Shown here piece after piece: positions 39,690 to 51,299 of a stretch of DNA of 64,000 bases. The notes under the pieces are model-generated. The model was not told the origin of the DNA. It was given only the letters and a program-made list of their open reading frames with translations, and did no database searches. Source of the stretch: Ascarosepion bandense (Eukaryota > Mollusca > Cephalopoda > Sepiida > Sepiidae); NCBI GenBank assembly GCA_037127315.1, contig JBBBDQ010000352.1:888501-952500 (forward strand). The letters run 5' to 3'. Both the position numbers and the translations under genes were made by a program. How positions within the stretch are numbered: position 1 is the first letter of the stretch; the number at the start of each line of letters is the position of its first letter.

Positions 39690-40390
39690 ATGATAGAGCC
39701 ACCACCATCTGACAGGCTGAATCCATAATCTTGGTTCTGAGTATCACGGTAAACTGCATCCAGCAGCAAGGCCTCTGATTGGGAGTTTGTAAGGAGCATG
39801 GAACCACCTCTAAAGTGCTATTGTTCCCAGGTCCACTCTGACTCAGAGTGGCAGCATCTGTTAGGGTCCCAGCTATGGACAAATATTTAATCCCAAACTG
39901 GGGTCAAAACACTATGAAAGTATAAAAATAAACTTTTATAGAAATATATACATAAAAATAGACTTTTATAGAAATATATACATAAAAATAGACTTTTATA
40001 GAAATATATGCATAAAAATAGACTTTTATAGAAATATATGCATAAAAATAGACTTTTATAGAAATATATACATAAAAATAGACTTTTATAGAAAAATAGA
40101 CATTTTTGAAGAAAAAATATTACCAACAATACATTTTTGAAGAAAAAAAATTACCTTTCCACATTTTTGAAAGAAAAAAATCATTACCAGAATTTTGAAT
40201 ACAAAACTAGAAGACATCTTCAGTTTTTAAAATAAAAATAAAAATTTTTTTTATCAAAATTTGACTAAATCAACCTTCTCACTATAACTGAACATTAAAA
40301 ATAAGTATCTTAAAACTCTACCGTTTTTGGCATTAAATAACCTACAGAGTTTGATATGCTGTTAAACAAAACTCAAACTCCAAAAATCCA
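39690..40390 (+). repeat. Head-VNTR-tail repeat, copy 3
   Basis: Head 39,735-39,935 (GGTTCTGAGTATCACGGTAA, GGAACCACCTCTAAAGTGC); VNTR at 39,930-40,110 with six nearly identical 30-bp units (ACTTTTATAGAAATATATAC, ATAAAAATAG), then GAAGAAAAAATATTACCAAC units; tail 40,250-40,380 (CAACCTTCTCACTATAACTG). The most complete copy. Confidence 0.75.
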
Positions 40391-40439
40391 TAAACTTATG
40401 TGGCCCCACTTCACTGACAAACTTTACTGTTTACTTGAA

Positions 40440-40705
40440 AGAGCTGGAAAAGGGAATTGTCTGATCAGATGAAACGGCTCCAGTCTTCTATGGTTTATGG
40501 TCAACTTACTAAGTTGATATGGCTCCAGTCTTCCATTGTCAGATTGACATGGCTCTATAATATGGCTCCAGTCTTTCATAGTCAGGTTCACTTACCAAGG
40601 TAACATGCTCCAGTTTTCACTGTTCCAAAGATGATGTTCACTTGCTGAGGTAACATTGCTTAAGTCTTCCATTGTCCAATGGTAAGGTTCACTTCCCATG
40701 GTGAA
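40440..40705 (+). repeat. Degenerate minisatellite, unit about 50-65 bp
   Basis: Recurrent blocks GGCTCCAGTCTTCYATGGT, GTTCACTTACCAAGGTAACA and TTCCATTGTC occur about five times. It continues directly from the preceding repeat's tail. Confidence 0.55.
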
Positions 40706-41890
40706 ATGTAAAATATGATGTTATGGTAACAATAATGGCCATGATTAAATATAAATAAATGGCAGAAGTTCCCAACAAACCAAATATATAAAGTTGGCAA
40801 TAACAAGAAAAAGAAAAGAACAGGGGAAATATAATATAAATCAAGCTAACAATTTATTCAAGACAAGTTAACACTAATATGGCAAAAAGTTCAAAAACTA
40901 AGAATTGGGGTTGACATACAAAACCAAGTTTTACATTCTGACTTCAAGACAGACTGAGTTATATAAAACTGATAATGGTCTATTTTATTCACTTGGAAGA
41001 AATCCCATCAGGCATTTGTGTGCTTCTGCCTATAAATTGGGTGGAAGAGTGTTTTGCAGTCATTCTCACAGTTGGATTGGAACCAACACAGATGTTTGTC
41101 GAGAACTCACATTTATTGAGAAAAACTTTGCTCAGTTGAAGAGGGAATGTTCCATATTTTTGTTTTCAACAATTATTCCACAGTCAAAAATCATGTCTGC
41201 ATTCCATGGTTGCCACAACTGTTCAACTTTACCTATTATGTCATATATTCATCATCAGGTTTGAGTCCAGATCTGCAGAAAGTGGATTGGGTAATCATTC
41301 AATCTACTTTAATTCTTGGCACTTTATATTGAAAGAGAAATAAAAAGAATCTTCTTATCTCATTAAATTCTGTTTATTTCTTCCCTGTGAAGTATACACG
41401 CTGAGCTAAACTCACAATTGTTGAGATCTCAGTTGGAAAAAAGCCGCCATATTTTGTTTATCTGTTCCCAACCTGTACCCTTCTATAAGTTATATGTGCT
41501 GTGCACAGTATATACCCATTTAATTATTTTCATAAGTGTGACAGGCAGTTCTCTGATTCAATGCTGTTAATAATTTATTTTTCCAATTCTTCAAGGATAA
41601 ATCTAAACATTAGGTTCAACTCCATATTGATAAACTTTAATTGATGAACACAATTTTAGTTGGCATAAATTGCAGTAAAAGAAAAAAGTATCTGCTTTAG
41701 TAAAGTGGAAGCAAAATAAATCTATATTTTATTCAATTTTTCTTTAACAAGGTCAGCTAAATTCTGAAGGCAGATGAGAGACAGATATAAAAAGATGAAA
41801 AAATAACATTGGGTTTTTCAGAAAGTGATGTCTCAACTTTGTGAGACAGAAAATAAAAATCACAGATCAAATGAAACAGTTGTTAAATTC
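40706..41890. other. No recognisable gene; one 119-codon open frame
   Basis: The frame at 40,905-41,264 is the longest non-repeat open frame in the window. It has no signal peptide, domain or motif I recognise, and the frame at 41,147-41,332 overlaps it. It may be chance or an unrecognised repeat. Confidence 0.3.
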
Positions 41891-41894
41891 ATTG

Positions 41895-42540
41895 TAGGTA
41901 ATAATGATAATGAATGCATGGTCATCAGCAAAAAGGGCAGCCCAAAAGGTTAGGGACTCTAAAATCAAGCCGGAAAGTGTGACACTGAAATTTGAAGGCA
42001 AATTGGCACGGCGAAAGAAGCATTCCAGAAGTTGAATAAAGTATTAAGAAACAGGACAATTTCACTAGAAACAACAAGGAGATTACTGGATTGCTATGTG
42101 ATGTTGGTTCTTCAATATCGTAGTGAGTATTAAACAATATCTTTGAAGATGAAGGAAAAACTTGATGCAGCTGAAATGTGGTTCTACAGAAAGATGCTGC
42201 GGATATCATGGACTGAGCATGGGAGCAATGACGAGGTTTTGGAAAGGATGGAGATGAAAAGGAAATTAATACTGAGCATCAGGAAGAGACAACTGAAGTT
42301 CCTGGTACATGCAATGAGGAAGGAGGGCTTGGAGAACTTGTTACTAACAGGCCAGATAGAGAGAAAAAGAGACAGGAGAAAGCAGCAGATAATATATTTG
42401 AAGGACCTGATCAGGTGGATGAGAGAACAAGGGTTACATGGTGCAACAGGAGAAGAGCCACCAGGGATAGGGAGATGTGGAAAGCCATGATCGCCTAAGT
42501 CCTGAATGGGCAGGGCACATAGAAGAAGAAGAAGATATAT
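41895..42540 (+). pseudogene. RTE-type LINE, C-terminal part and 3' end
   Basis: Starts in a region homologous to the complement of 47,700-47,770 (GAATGCATGGTCATCAGCAA). The frame at 42,143-42,490 gives MKEKLDAAEMWFYRKMLRIS, MKRKLILSIRKRQLKFLVHA and RKEGLENLLLTGQIERK. The 3' end (GGAGATGTGGAAAGCCATGA) finishes with (GAA)n, typical of RTE tails. 115 codons open but upstream frames are broken. Confidence 0.8.
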
Positions 42541-42694
42541 GCCATCTGTTTATAAAAAATTATAATGTGGATATAAAGTGGGGGATCAAATCTATATTAT
42601 AATCAATATACAAAATGCTCCCTCATTTTGTGGCCATGCTAGTTTCTATACATTTATATTCTAGATTTATGGGCTTGAGCTCATGAATTGCAGA

Positions 42695-42815
42695 GCGGGG
42701 TTTGGATGGTGTAACGGGAGAAAGCAAGCTAAGATCCACCAGGCATAGGGAGATGTGGAAAGCCATGATCAGCTACGTCCTGAAAGGACAGGGCACACAA
42801 AAGAAGAAGAATAAC
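42695..42815 (+). mobile_element. RTE-type LINE 3' end, short copy
   Basis: GGAGATGTGGAAAGCCATGA, CTACGTCCTGAAAGGACAGG and a (GAA)n end duplicate the terminus of the preceding element. Confidence 0.65.
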
Positions 42816-42867
42816 TTTGATTGTGACTGTTTTAGACATCATCACAAACAGGAGACATTTGTCTGTT

Positions 42868-43075
42868 AGGACAGTCAATCAGTTAAATGCTAGAAAGTCA
42901 TGGCAACCTACTATAAGAAAATTTTCTGCCCAGTCCTTTCTGTGGCAGAGTGGTTGCCAACCAAGGCTATAGAACCTAATCTTTCCTGCTATTTTACTCA
43001 TGGCTGGAGGGAGAAGTGATACATTAATACTTTTCTTAAGGTATTTGCACATAAGTGAATGCAATAAATTCAATT
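42868..43075 (-). mobile_element. tRNA-type SINE body fragment
   Basis: Minus-strand body (CAGAGTGGTTGCCAACCAAG, TTAAGGTATTTGCACATAAG) between short pieces of the tail. Head missing. Confidence 0.6.
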
Positions 43076-43079
43076 GGAA

Positions 43080-43330
43080 GGACAGTAATAGGGTAAATAA
43101 TGAAAAAATAGGGCTTAGAAATTTTCAAACTCACAGGACAGATTGATGACAAGATGGACAGAGGAAAACAATGCATAACATTACCAAGACAGCTTCAATA
43201 ACCAGATGGCAGAACAGGGCTTAGGCGAGATAACAAAAAAATAAAATTTATTAATAGTTACAAAGGAAATTGTGGAGAGCCATGATTTTCAACCTCCTGT
43301 AGAAACACAGCACATTAAATTCATCAGTCT
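43080..43330 (+). mobile_element. RTE-type LINE 3' fragment, degenerate
   Basis: GGGCTTAGAAATTTTCAAAC, CACAGGACAGATTGATGACA and TGGAGAGCCATGATTTTC align loosely with the RTE 3' region at 42,320-42,500. Confidence 0.5.
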
Positions 43331-43373
43331 CTGTCTAAATTTTCTATCCTATTCATACACACACAAGCACATG

Positions 43374-43404
<31 letters not shown>

Positions 43405-43539
43405 GTAAAACTAAAAAATGGTGTTGGAACCAATGGACAATGTGTCAAAATGTAAATTTTTTTCTATATACGGTCTTGAATAAAACCAACAACATTGAAA
43501 AAATAAAAAGGTCCGAAGCAAACCTAGTTATTCTTTTCA

Positions 43540-44190
43540 TTTTTTTTTATAATCATATTGCCCCAAGCAAGACATTTTACTGCCACTGTTTTGCAGGGGG
43601 TTACATAGGAGGAAAGTTATGAGGAAGAGTGACAGGTTATAGGGAGTGTCAGGAAGTGGATAAGAGAAGGATGAGAATACTGCTGAGCGTGGAGTGGACG
43701 AAGAAAGAAGCATGAGAGAGAGAATGCAGGTTAGAGAGATAGAAGATGACTATTGACTTTACATTTGTATTCTTGAAGATTGTAGCTGTCAGGAAAGCAA
43801 GTAAATGGAAGGAAATTCCACAGGTGGGAAGTGCGAGAAAAGAAGCTGTTAGAGTAGAAGTTGCATTTACAATTTATTGTTTTCACTGTAAATCATTGAG
43901 ATGTAGTTGCTAATCTTGTGGCTCGAGGAAATTCGTATATAGGGGGCACCAGTGAGTTCACCAGTTCATTGGAGCAGAAGTTGTGAAAGTATTTGTAAAA
44001 GTGACACAGGGAAGCCACATTGCACCAGTGAGAAAGTGACTGTATCTGAACTGCCAAGTCAGGATCAATCATATTATAGATTCTCTGTTGGATTTTGGTC
44101 AAGGACACCTAAGTGGATAGCAGGAGCACCGGACCATATATGGCAGCAGTATTCAATGCACAGGCGGATGATAAATTTATTTATTTAGAT
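43540..44190 (-). pseudogene. Jockey/CR1-type LINE, C-terminus and 3' end
   Basis: Tail at 43,541 (ATAATCATATTGCCCCAAGC), 3' UTR, then the minus-strand frame at 44,108-43,893 (MSLTKIQQRIYNMIDPDLAV, NVASLCHFYKYFHNFCSNEL). The subfamily tail matches those at 32,727 and 33,005. Confidence 0.8.
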
Positions 44191-44419
44191 GGTAGTTATG
44201 CAATAAAATGCTTAAACCTACTTTGCCTCGACTGAGCAAAAAATTCTGAACAGCATTAAATTAAACGATGGCTTTTCTCACATTAAATCTTATTAAAAGG
44301 ATGACTTTTGTCGCATTATTAATGCTCATGCAATCCTTATATGACTTGAATAGCCAAGTCGCTCAAATCGTCTGAAGTACACATTAGCATGAAAGTTGGT
44401 TTATGACCTTTCGTAATAG

Positions 44420-44770
44420 TTTTTTTATCATCATTTCACACCAGGCAAGGCAGTACTGCCACTGGTGCACAGGTGATTACATCAGAGGAGAGCGATGAAA
44501 AAGAAAGATAACTTACTGGGGGTGTCAGAGAATGGGTAAGAGAAGGATGAAAACACTGATGTGAAGAGAGTAGAGTGGAAAGGGAAAAGAACATGATACA
44601 AGGGTTGTCAGGGAATGGATGCGAGTCAAGGAGATAAGAGATGGCAGTTGACATTGCATTTAAACTTGTAGAGATTGTTACCGTCAGGGAAGCAAGTATA
44701 CAGAAGGAAATTCCACAGCCAGGAAGTGTGAGAAAAGCTGATAGAAGTTATGTTTACATTTGATTGGTTT
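44420..44770 (-). mobile_element. Jockey/CR1-type LINE 3' end
   Basis: Minus-strand tail (ATCATTTCACACCAGGCAAG), 3' UTR and C-terminal remnants (CAGAAGGAAATTCCACAGCC). It ends at a (TA)n tract. Confidence 0.7.
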
Positions 44771-44799
44771 CATTATATATATATATATATATATATATA

Positions 44800-46410
44800 T
44801 ACCATCTGAGCATTACTACATAGCATGAGGGTTGAAATCAGTGTGAAATTCTATGTCTGTGATGATTTTGGATTGGTTACCAGCTCAATTTAAAGCAGTC
44901 TTGTAAAATCTATGATCTCTCTCTCCTCTATGAGTAACTTAATGCAGTCATTTCTGTGAAACACTTTTGATTTTGGTTGTAGTACTCCTGATGATGATCA
45001 TCATCATTCATTTTTTCAGCTGCATTTTCCAAGACCCAAAATGTTTCCCAATCTAACTTGTCATTTAATCTATGAAAAATATGTTTTCTCTTTTCCATTG
45101 ATTACTTTTTAGTTTTTCTGCATTCATTGCTATAAATCAAGTTTGACATTCAACTAATGCACATGGCAACAGGGGGGTGAGCGAAGGAGGAGGAGAAACA
45201 AAAAGAAGAGGAGGTCTTTGTTTTATGTCTTATTGCATAGTTTTTCGTATCACCTTTCGCTATACTCAGCCTTCCTTTCACAAATCTCCTTGGCTCCACC
45301 CCAATCCCAGCCTGTATTCTACACATGCTCCAGCCACCAACTTTGCCTTGGAGACATTTTGATTCCATTCCTTCTTCCCAAGGTGTTAAAGAAAGAGACA
45401 AAGCTGGGGGGAAAAAAAAGAAAGAAACAGTGAGAGTTGAATGTTCTGTTATTTTCTAATTTTCCTCCATTATAAAGAACATTCTTAATATAGCTTATAG
45501 TAAAGCCTTTGTTGAACATAATAATGTATATCAATATATTCTTCTATATTTATTTGTCTGCAAATACCACTTGGTTATTGCAGATTTTGTAGTTGTTAAT
45601 ACAGAAATGCAAAAAAAAATGAATTGTCTGTCCTGTAGAAATAATAAATTTAAATTGTTGTATTTTTATATCTTTAGAAATATAAGCCTGAAGTCTAATG
45701 CTGTAAAAATGCATTTATTTGATTGAACTCGTATTTATTTTTAACATGACCTCTTTCTTTGTCAATGCACTTCATTCTGAGATAAATTTTAATCAATAGA
45801 TCAAACACTATCCTGAAAATTTCTTATAAAATTCTGCTAATAATTACGTGTGAGATTACAGGCTTCTAAAATTAAAATGACCAATATGCAGAATGTGACA
45901 AAAATGCCTCTCACATTTTAAAGGCTAAGAAAAAGACCAAGGTAATTGCTATTGAAAAAAAAAATATTTCAGTATTGTTTAAACAAAAAGTTACAATTTT
46001 TGTTTGATTTTAAAAATGACATCCTTCAATTGGTGGCCTGTGTTTGCCATACACTGCTGTAGACAATTTATAAAGCCTGGACATTTTCTGAAGTTCAAGT
46101 GGTTTGGGGGTCTTCCAGGTGACTTTGGGATATATCACCTTGAACAGGGGAAGTAACTGACTGGTACGTCCGGCTGTAGATAAAAGTCAACAATGGACAA
46201 GATTGGTTGACAGATATATCTAGTCATAGATGATGCACACAAAGTGCAATGGAAAAAACAAATGACAACCGGCTCGAGGAGCAATGGACTACTGGGTGGA
46301 ATTGACAGATACATCTGGCCATAAATAAAGTCAACAAAGCAACAACCTGAAAGAGAAAAAAATGCATGGGAGTTTTAAGAATATATAGAGTCTCAAAATT
46401 TTGCCCGAAA
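44800..46410. other. No recognisable gene; weak tandem blocks
   Basis: 46,150-46,350 has three diverged blocks around GACAGATAYATCTRGYCATA and AAGTCAACAA. Elsewhere short open frames on both strands near 45,150-45,530 have no recognisable motif. Confidence 0.4.
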
Positions 46411-46414
46411 AGAC

Positions 46415-46890
46415 AGAAGACTCTGGTCCTGGAGCTCAGACTCAGTTTAAAGAATATTTGTGTGAAGTTTGCTGAGAATCAGATAAAAATTGTGGATTTG
46501 TATAAAAGAACATACAGACAGATAAACAGACACAGACACACACACAAACATCTTGCCTTTTACATATATATATATATATATATTATCGATTTTTAGCACT
46601 ATTGTAAGAACTACAACATTAAAACTTCTAAATATCATTTATGTCTTTGTCTATGAGTGTATCAAATTTGATTGAAATCTGACCACTCTTTCTATAACCC
46701 GATTTTTTTGATTATCGATTTTCGATATTTATCGATGGTACCTCAACACAAAACCCTATCTAAGAACATTCGCAGACGCTTATAGTACAACTGTGTAAAT
46801 TTTCAAGAAAATTGGTTCAGCCATTTCGGAGTCTATAGGTAAGGGATACACACAGACACACACACAAAGTTTCATTTATAAATAAGTTTA
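46415..46890 (+). mobile_element. 'CTAGCAG' element, copy d, 5' rearranged
   Basis: Begins within the element (GGTCCTGGAGCTCAGACTCA), lacks the first 60 bp and much of the 5' half, then follows the 3' half (GATTATCGATTTTCGATATT, GGTTCAGCCATTTCGGAGTC) to TTTATAAATAAGTTTAG. Confidence 0.65.
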
Positions 46891-47074
46891 GACTTAGATA
46901 TATGTGTTCCTTGTTTGTCTAGATCCAGCAGCAGTATATAACATTTCTTTAAACTGTTAAATCTGTGACCCTGAAATTTCTGACCCATAGCAGTATAGAT
47001 TTTCTGTCTAGAACAGCAGCATTCTGATATAACATGGAATGAACACGAAAAGCACTTTGTGTTGCAATTACCAA
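46891..47074. other. Unassigned spacer
   Basis: Short unassigned sequence between two elements. Confidence 0.3.
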
Positions 47075-47780
47075 TTCTTCTTCTTCTATGTGCCTTGTCC
47101 TTTCAGGACGTAGGTGATCATGGCTTTCCACATCTCCCTATCCCTGGTGGCTCTTAGCATGCATTCTCCTGTTACACCCTGCAACCCTCATTCCATCATC
47201 CACTTGATCAGGTCCTTAAAATTTGTTATCCGCTGCTTTCCCCTGTCTTCTTTTCCCTCTATTTGGCCTGTTAGTATCAGATTCTCCAAGCCCTCCTTCC
47301 TCATTGCATGTCCCAGGAACTTCAGCTGTATCTTCCTGATGCTCAGTATTAATTTCCTTTTCGTTTCCATCCTTTCCAAAACCTCATCATTGCTCACGTG
47401 CTTGATCCATGATATTTGCAGCATCCTTATGTAGAACCACATTTCAGCTGCTTCAAGTTTTTCCTTCATCTTCAATGATATTGTCCAGCATTCACTGCCA
47501 TATTGAAAAACTGACATCACGTTGCAATCCAGTACTCTCTTCTTTGTTTCTAGCAAAATTTTCCTGTCTCTTAATACTTTACTCAACTTTTGGAATGCTT
47601 CCATCACCATGCCAATTCGTCTTCGGATCTCTGTGTCACACTTTCCGTCTTCTGTTAGAACACTTCCCAGGTATTTAAATTTTTGTACCTGCTATATTTT
47701 AGTATCCTCCACCTGTATTTAGCATATTGGGCTGCCCTTTTTAGTGATGACCATGCATTTGGTTTCTCTTCTCATCTTGA
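47075..47780 (-). pseudogene. RTE-type LINE, C-terminal 140 codons and 3' end
   Basis: The minus-strand frame at 47,610-47,188 is the best RTE piece: VLRDRKILLETKKRVLDCNV, FQYGSECWTISLKMKEKLEA, MWFYIRMLQISWIKHVSNDE, RKIQLKFLGHAMRKEGLENL. This is the post-palm region of RTE-type reverse transcriptases. The element continues upstream to about 47,780 in broken frames and ends in (GAA)n at about 47,077. The palm and endonuclease domains are missing. Confidence 0.8.
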
Positions 47781-47819
47781 AAATCACTTAAAATTTATAC
47801 CAGTCAACTGAAAATAGGG

Positions 47820-48190
47820 TTACACATTTGCTTACATGCAAATACCCTTGGGAAAAGTACAAATCCATCTCTTTGGAAAGTAAATAATTCATTAAGAAAT
47901 GTGATTGTGTAAGTAGTGAAGTGGTGTAATTGTTGCTTGGAATTAGAAATTGGTGAGCCAAGTTCAAATACATTCGCTTACATGCAAATATCCTCAGAAG
48001 TGGTATGAATCCATTCCATCTCTTTGGAAAGTAAATAAGTAATTAAAACATGTGGATGTGTAAGTGGTGAAGTTGTGTAACATTTGCTTCAAATTAGAAC
48101 TTGCTGAGCTCGGTTTAGATTCTAGTCATGTTACACTTACTTGATGAAGTTATGAATCCTCTCTTCTCCAGCAACAGGTTAAATAGTAGT
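47820..48190 (+). repeat. Degenerate tRNA-type SINE pieces, tandemly duplicated
   Basis: Two units of about 150-170 bp carry TTACATGCAAATAYCCT, CCATCTCTTTGGAAAGTAAA, a box A-like TGGTGTAATTGTTGCTTGG and a box B-like GAGCCAAGTTCAAAT. The order suggests a duplicated SINE head with part of the body. Confidence 0.5.
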
Positions 48191-48730
48191 ACTTATCAAA
48201 ATAATTTTTAATGCAATATTCACTCAGTCGAAAAAATTCCTCTTTCAATCCATAATATATCTAGGCTTTAAATAACCCACAAATGGTTGAAAACCATCAA
48301 CTATTTAAAAATAATCAATTTGAATTCAGTGTTTTATTTATCTGATTCTGGTTGGTTTTGCATCACACTGTGACGACTTTGTCCTTAATAATTTCCATAA
48401 AGTTGAGATCGTCTTGAATGTTGTTAATTCTAAATCTGGTCCTTAGCTTTTAGGATTAGCAAAGCCATTTTGTATTTATGACTGAACACATTTTGATTAT
48501 GAAGAACAGGCTGATTTATTTTTAATGCTTGACATTTTGAATTATTTTCAAATACAGTCACCCTCCAACAGCATTCACTGTTTGTGCAGCTTCCGTCATC
48601 TAACAGACTTTCCATGATATTTTTATGTTGTCTTTTTTAATCTTATTTCAGTGTGGGATGTAAAACTGACATAGATTTCATAATTTCTTTGTTCCCATTG
48701 GTTTAATTATCTCATCTCAAATGATACGTA

Positions 48731-49715
48731 TACACTCGTGGATAGGTCGCACCCTTAGTTTGTGGCAAAAAATTGGGTATTTGAGTTTGACTCACAAATA
48801 GGTTGCACTGGAATCTGTGAAATTACACTGCCCATTGATAAAAATAAATATTATAAAATATTTACCTTTATTTAAAAAATCTGCTTACAAATATTGAAAC
48901 GTTTTTACTGTACCAGCATATTTTCAAAAATAAACAAAATTTATTAAATGTCAGCAGGATATGTCCGAATACGTATGCTCGATACATGATATAGAGCAAG
49001 GTCGTACGCTGTTTTGTGTTAGAATGATCAAGGATCCGAAATATTGTATTATTCTTTTTATAATATTGAAATGTTATGCTTTGCTATGAAATCTTGGAAT
49101 ACCAACTTAAGCAGAGCGTGAAAACGCAACCATACCACATGTAAAAAATATATACCAAATACGCATACTCGATACATGATATAGAGCAAGGTCGTACGCT
49201 GTTTTGTGTTAGAATGATCAAGGATCCGAAATATTGTATTATTCTTTTTATAATATTGAAATGTTATGCTTTGCTATGAAATCTTGGAATACCAACTTAA
49301 GCAGAGCGTGAAAACGCAACCATACCACATGTAAAAAATATATACCAAATACGCATGCTCGATGCATGATATAGAGCAAGGTGGTAATTCAAGATGTAAA
49401 CAGTGTCAAACAAGGATTGGAAATGGAAATATTATGCAATTTTATTCTAATAAATGCATATATTTCTAACAGCATAAGATCAGTACAAAGCTGTGAATTG
49501 GTAGGATTGTTTCATACATGATTTGCGCAGAGGACAGCTTTCTAATGCTTAACATATACATTCTGGTCCTTGCATCTAGGTCTACACATTACTGCAGTGA
49601 CAGTTACTGAAAAATTACTGCCGAATTTACAGGTATGTCAAGTAGATAGGTCGCACCCCTATTTTTTTAAAGAAAATTTTGGTAAAAAAGGTGCGACTTA
49701 TCTGCAAGTATATAT
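48731..49715. mobile_element. TIR DNA element with subterminal repeats
   Basis: Left end TACACTCGTGGATAGGTCGC; the inverted right end reads ATACTTGCAGATAAGTCGCA. Both lie at TA. ATAGGTCGCACCC-like motifs recur subterminally (48,745, 48,800, 49,640, and inverted at 49,690). No transposase is present, so it is non-autonomous, probably Tc1/pogo-like by its TA target. It contains the 190-bp tandem duplication. Confidence 0.55.
48971..49380 (+). repeat. 190-bp tandem duplication, two units plus a partial third
   Basis: Units start at 48,971 and 49,161 and the partial third at 49,351 (ACGYATRCTCGATACATGAT, ATAGAGCAAGGTCGTACGCT, GCAGAGCGTGAAAACGCAAC). The first two are nearly identical, differing at a few bases at their start. 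Confidence 0.9.
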
Positions 49716-50635
49716 GGTAGCTTTCTTGTGTTTTTCAAACTGAAACTTTTTGAGATTGCTGATGTCTGTTTAATATGTTCTGCCACAACTGCATGGGCCA
49801 TTATATATGCAGCTCTAGGCTCTGTGTCTTAGTCATATCTGATTTTATTAACACTCAGTCTGCTTGAGGAAATGAGAAAAAAAGAAGAGAAATATCTCTT
49901 AAGCAACCTTTCAAGCCACTAGCTGAAATATATCTGAAGAAGGCTAAAAATATTAAAAACAATAAAAATCAATATGACAATAAATATTTTTTTATTTTTG
50001 AACTTCTCATAACATTCAGAAAAAGGTCAAGCTGGAAGATTTAAATGTTTTAATCAAAGTATTTCATTAGAAGATATAATATTTAGTGGTGATTGTAGAA
50101 CTCTGAAAGTGGGGGTCTACTTGAGGGCTGAGATTTTTCTAAGGAGGAGTGGGGAAAACTCAAGCAGCACCTACGAATTTGCTGCCAATTGTCTTCAGTA
50201 AATTTGAGAAAATCAGTGACCAAGTTTTTAACTTGGCCATAAGTCACTGACTGCCTATGTATCTACATATCAAGTTGGGGACATTATTTCTAATTAACAT
50301 CTTCCTTCAGATATGAAAGTATGACTATTAAGTCTCTTTCCCTACCTAACAACATTTCTATCTATCTGGTTGTTTTATTTTGTTTGTTTTTTCTTTTAAA
50401 CTTGTCTGTGTCGTTAAAGATCTAAATGTAAAAGGAAACACGAAAGGAAAAGAGCTGAAGATCAAATCTTTTCAAAATCAGAAACTGATCAGTTTCAGAA
50501 ATTTTTGAAGCGTATAAAAGTGGAGGGAAGCAACAGGGACCAGCCAAAATTCAGGAGCTGAGGGTCACCCCTTCTGCCCCCTTTTTCCATAGAATTGCCA
50601 CTGACAATACAGCACTGATATATTCAATATCTCTA
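49716..50635. other. No recognisable gene or element
   Basis: AT-rich sequence without a long open frame or a repeat match inside the window. Confidence 0.4.
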
Positions 50636-50639
50636 TTTT

Positions 50640-50905
50640 TAAAAAAAATTAGTTTCAGCCCAAGGAAGGCAATAAAACCACTCAGGTACAAGGGGTTACT
50701 GAGTAATTGACATTGCTTTTAAATTTTTGAAGATTGAAGTTGACTGGAAAGCAATAAGTCAGAAGAGAATTCTACAGATGTGCAGGAGAATTAAATTTTA
50801 GCATAGAACTTAGATCTAGCAATTTCAACTCTAAACTGAGGAAACCTAGTTGCCAATCTAGTACTGGACTTCAATTCATAAAATCTAGAACTATATTGGA
50901 AAACT
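50640..50905 (-). mobile_element. Jockey/CR1-type LINE 3' end, degenerate
   Basis: TTTCAGCCCAAGGAAGGCAA, ATTGACATTGCTTTTAAATT and CTAGTTGCCAATCTAGTAC follow the minus-strand LINE 3' region, with an internal deletion after the tail. Confidence 0.55.
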
Positions 50906-51139
50906 CATCAAACAGAAAAGGCACAAACAAGACATATTAGCGTGGTGGTATATATGATGTGAATATCAATAGTTTCTTATTTGATATCTATTATTTGGCT
51001 CTGTACATGAGTGTTATTCTCGATAAAATGGTGTATCTTAAAAAATGCCTTGTCTATTCATATGTGGGAGAACAATTAGTAAGTCCTGAGTTTTCTTAAC
51101 CTGACAACAGTACTGGGGATTAATATGAAAGATAAAACT

Positions 51140-51245
51140 TTTCCTTTTATGTGTCATATCTCTTCAGAATGTGGGTGATTATGACTCTCCACATTTTCTT
51201 ATCCTTTGCAACTCTCAGCTATGTTTGTTCACTTACTAGAACAAT
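51140..51245 (-). mobile_element. RTE-type LINE 3' scrap
   Basis: TTTATGTGTCATATCTCTTC, AGAATGTGGGTGATTATGAC and TCTCCACATTTTCTTATCC match the RTE 3' terminus in minus orientation. Confidence 0.5.
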
Positions 51246-51299
51246 TCCTGTGTTTTTCTAACTTGAATGATGACTTATATATATATATATATATATATA

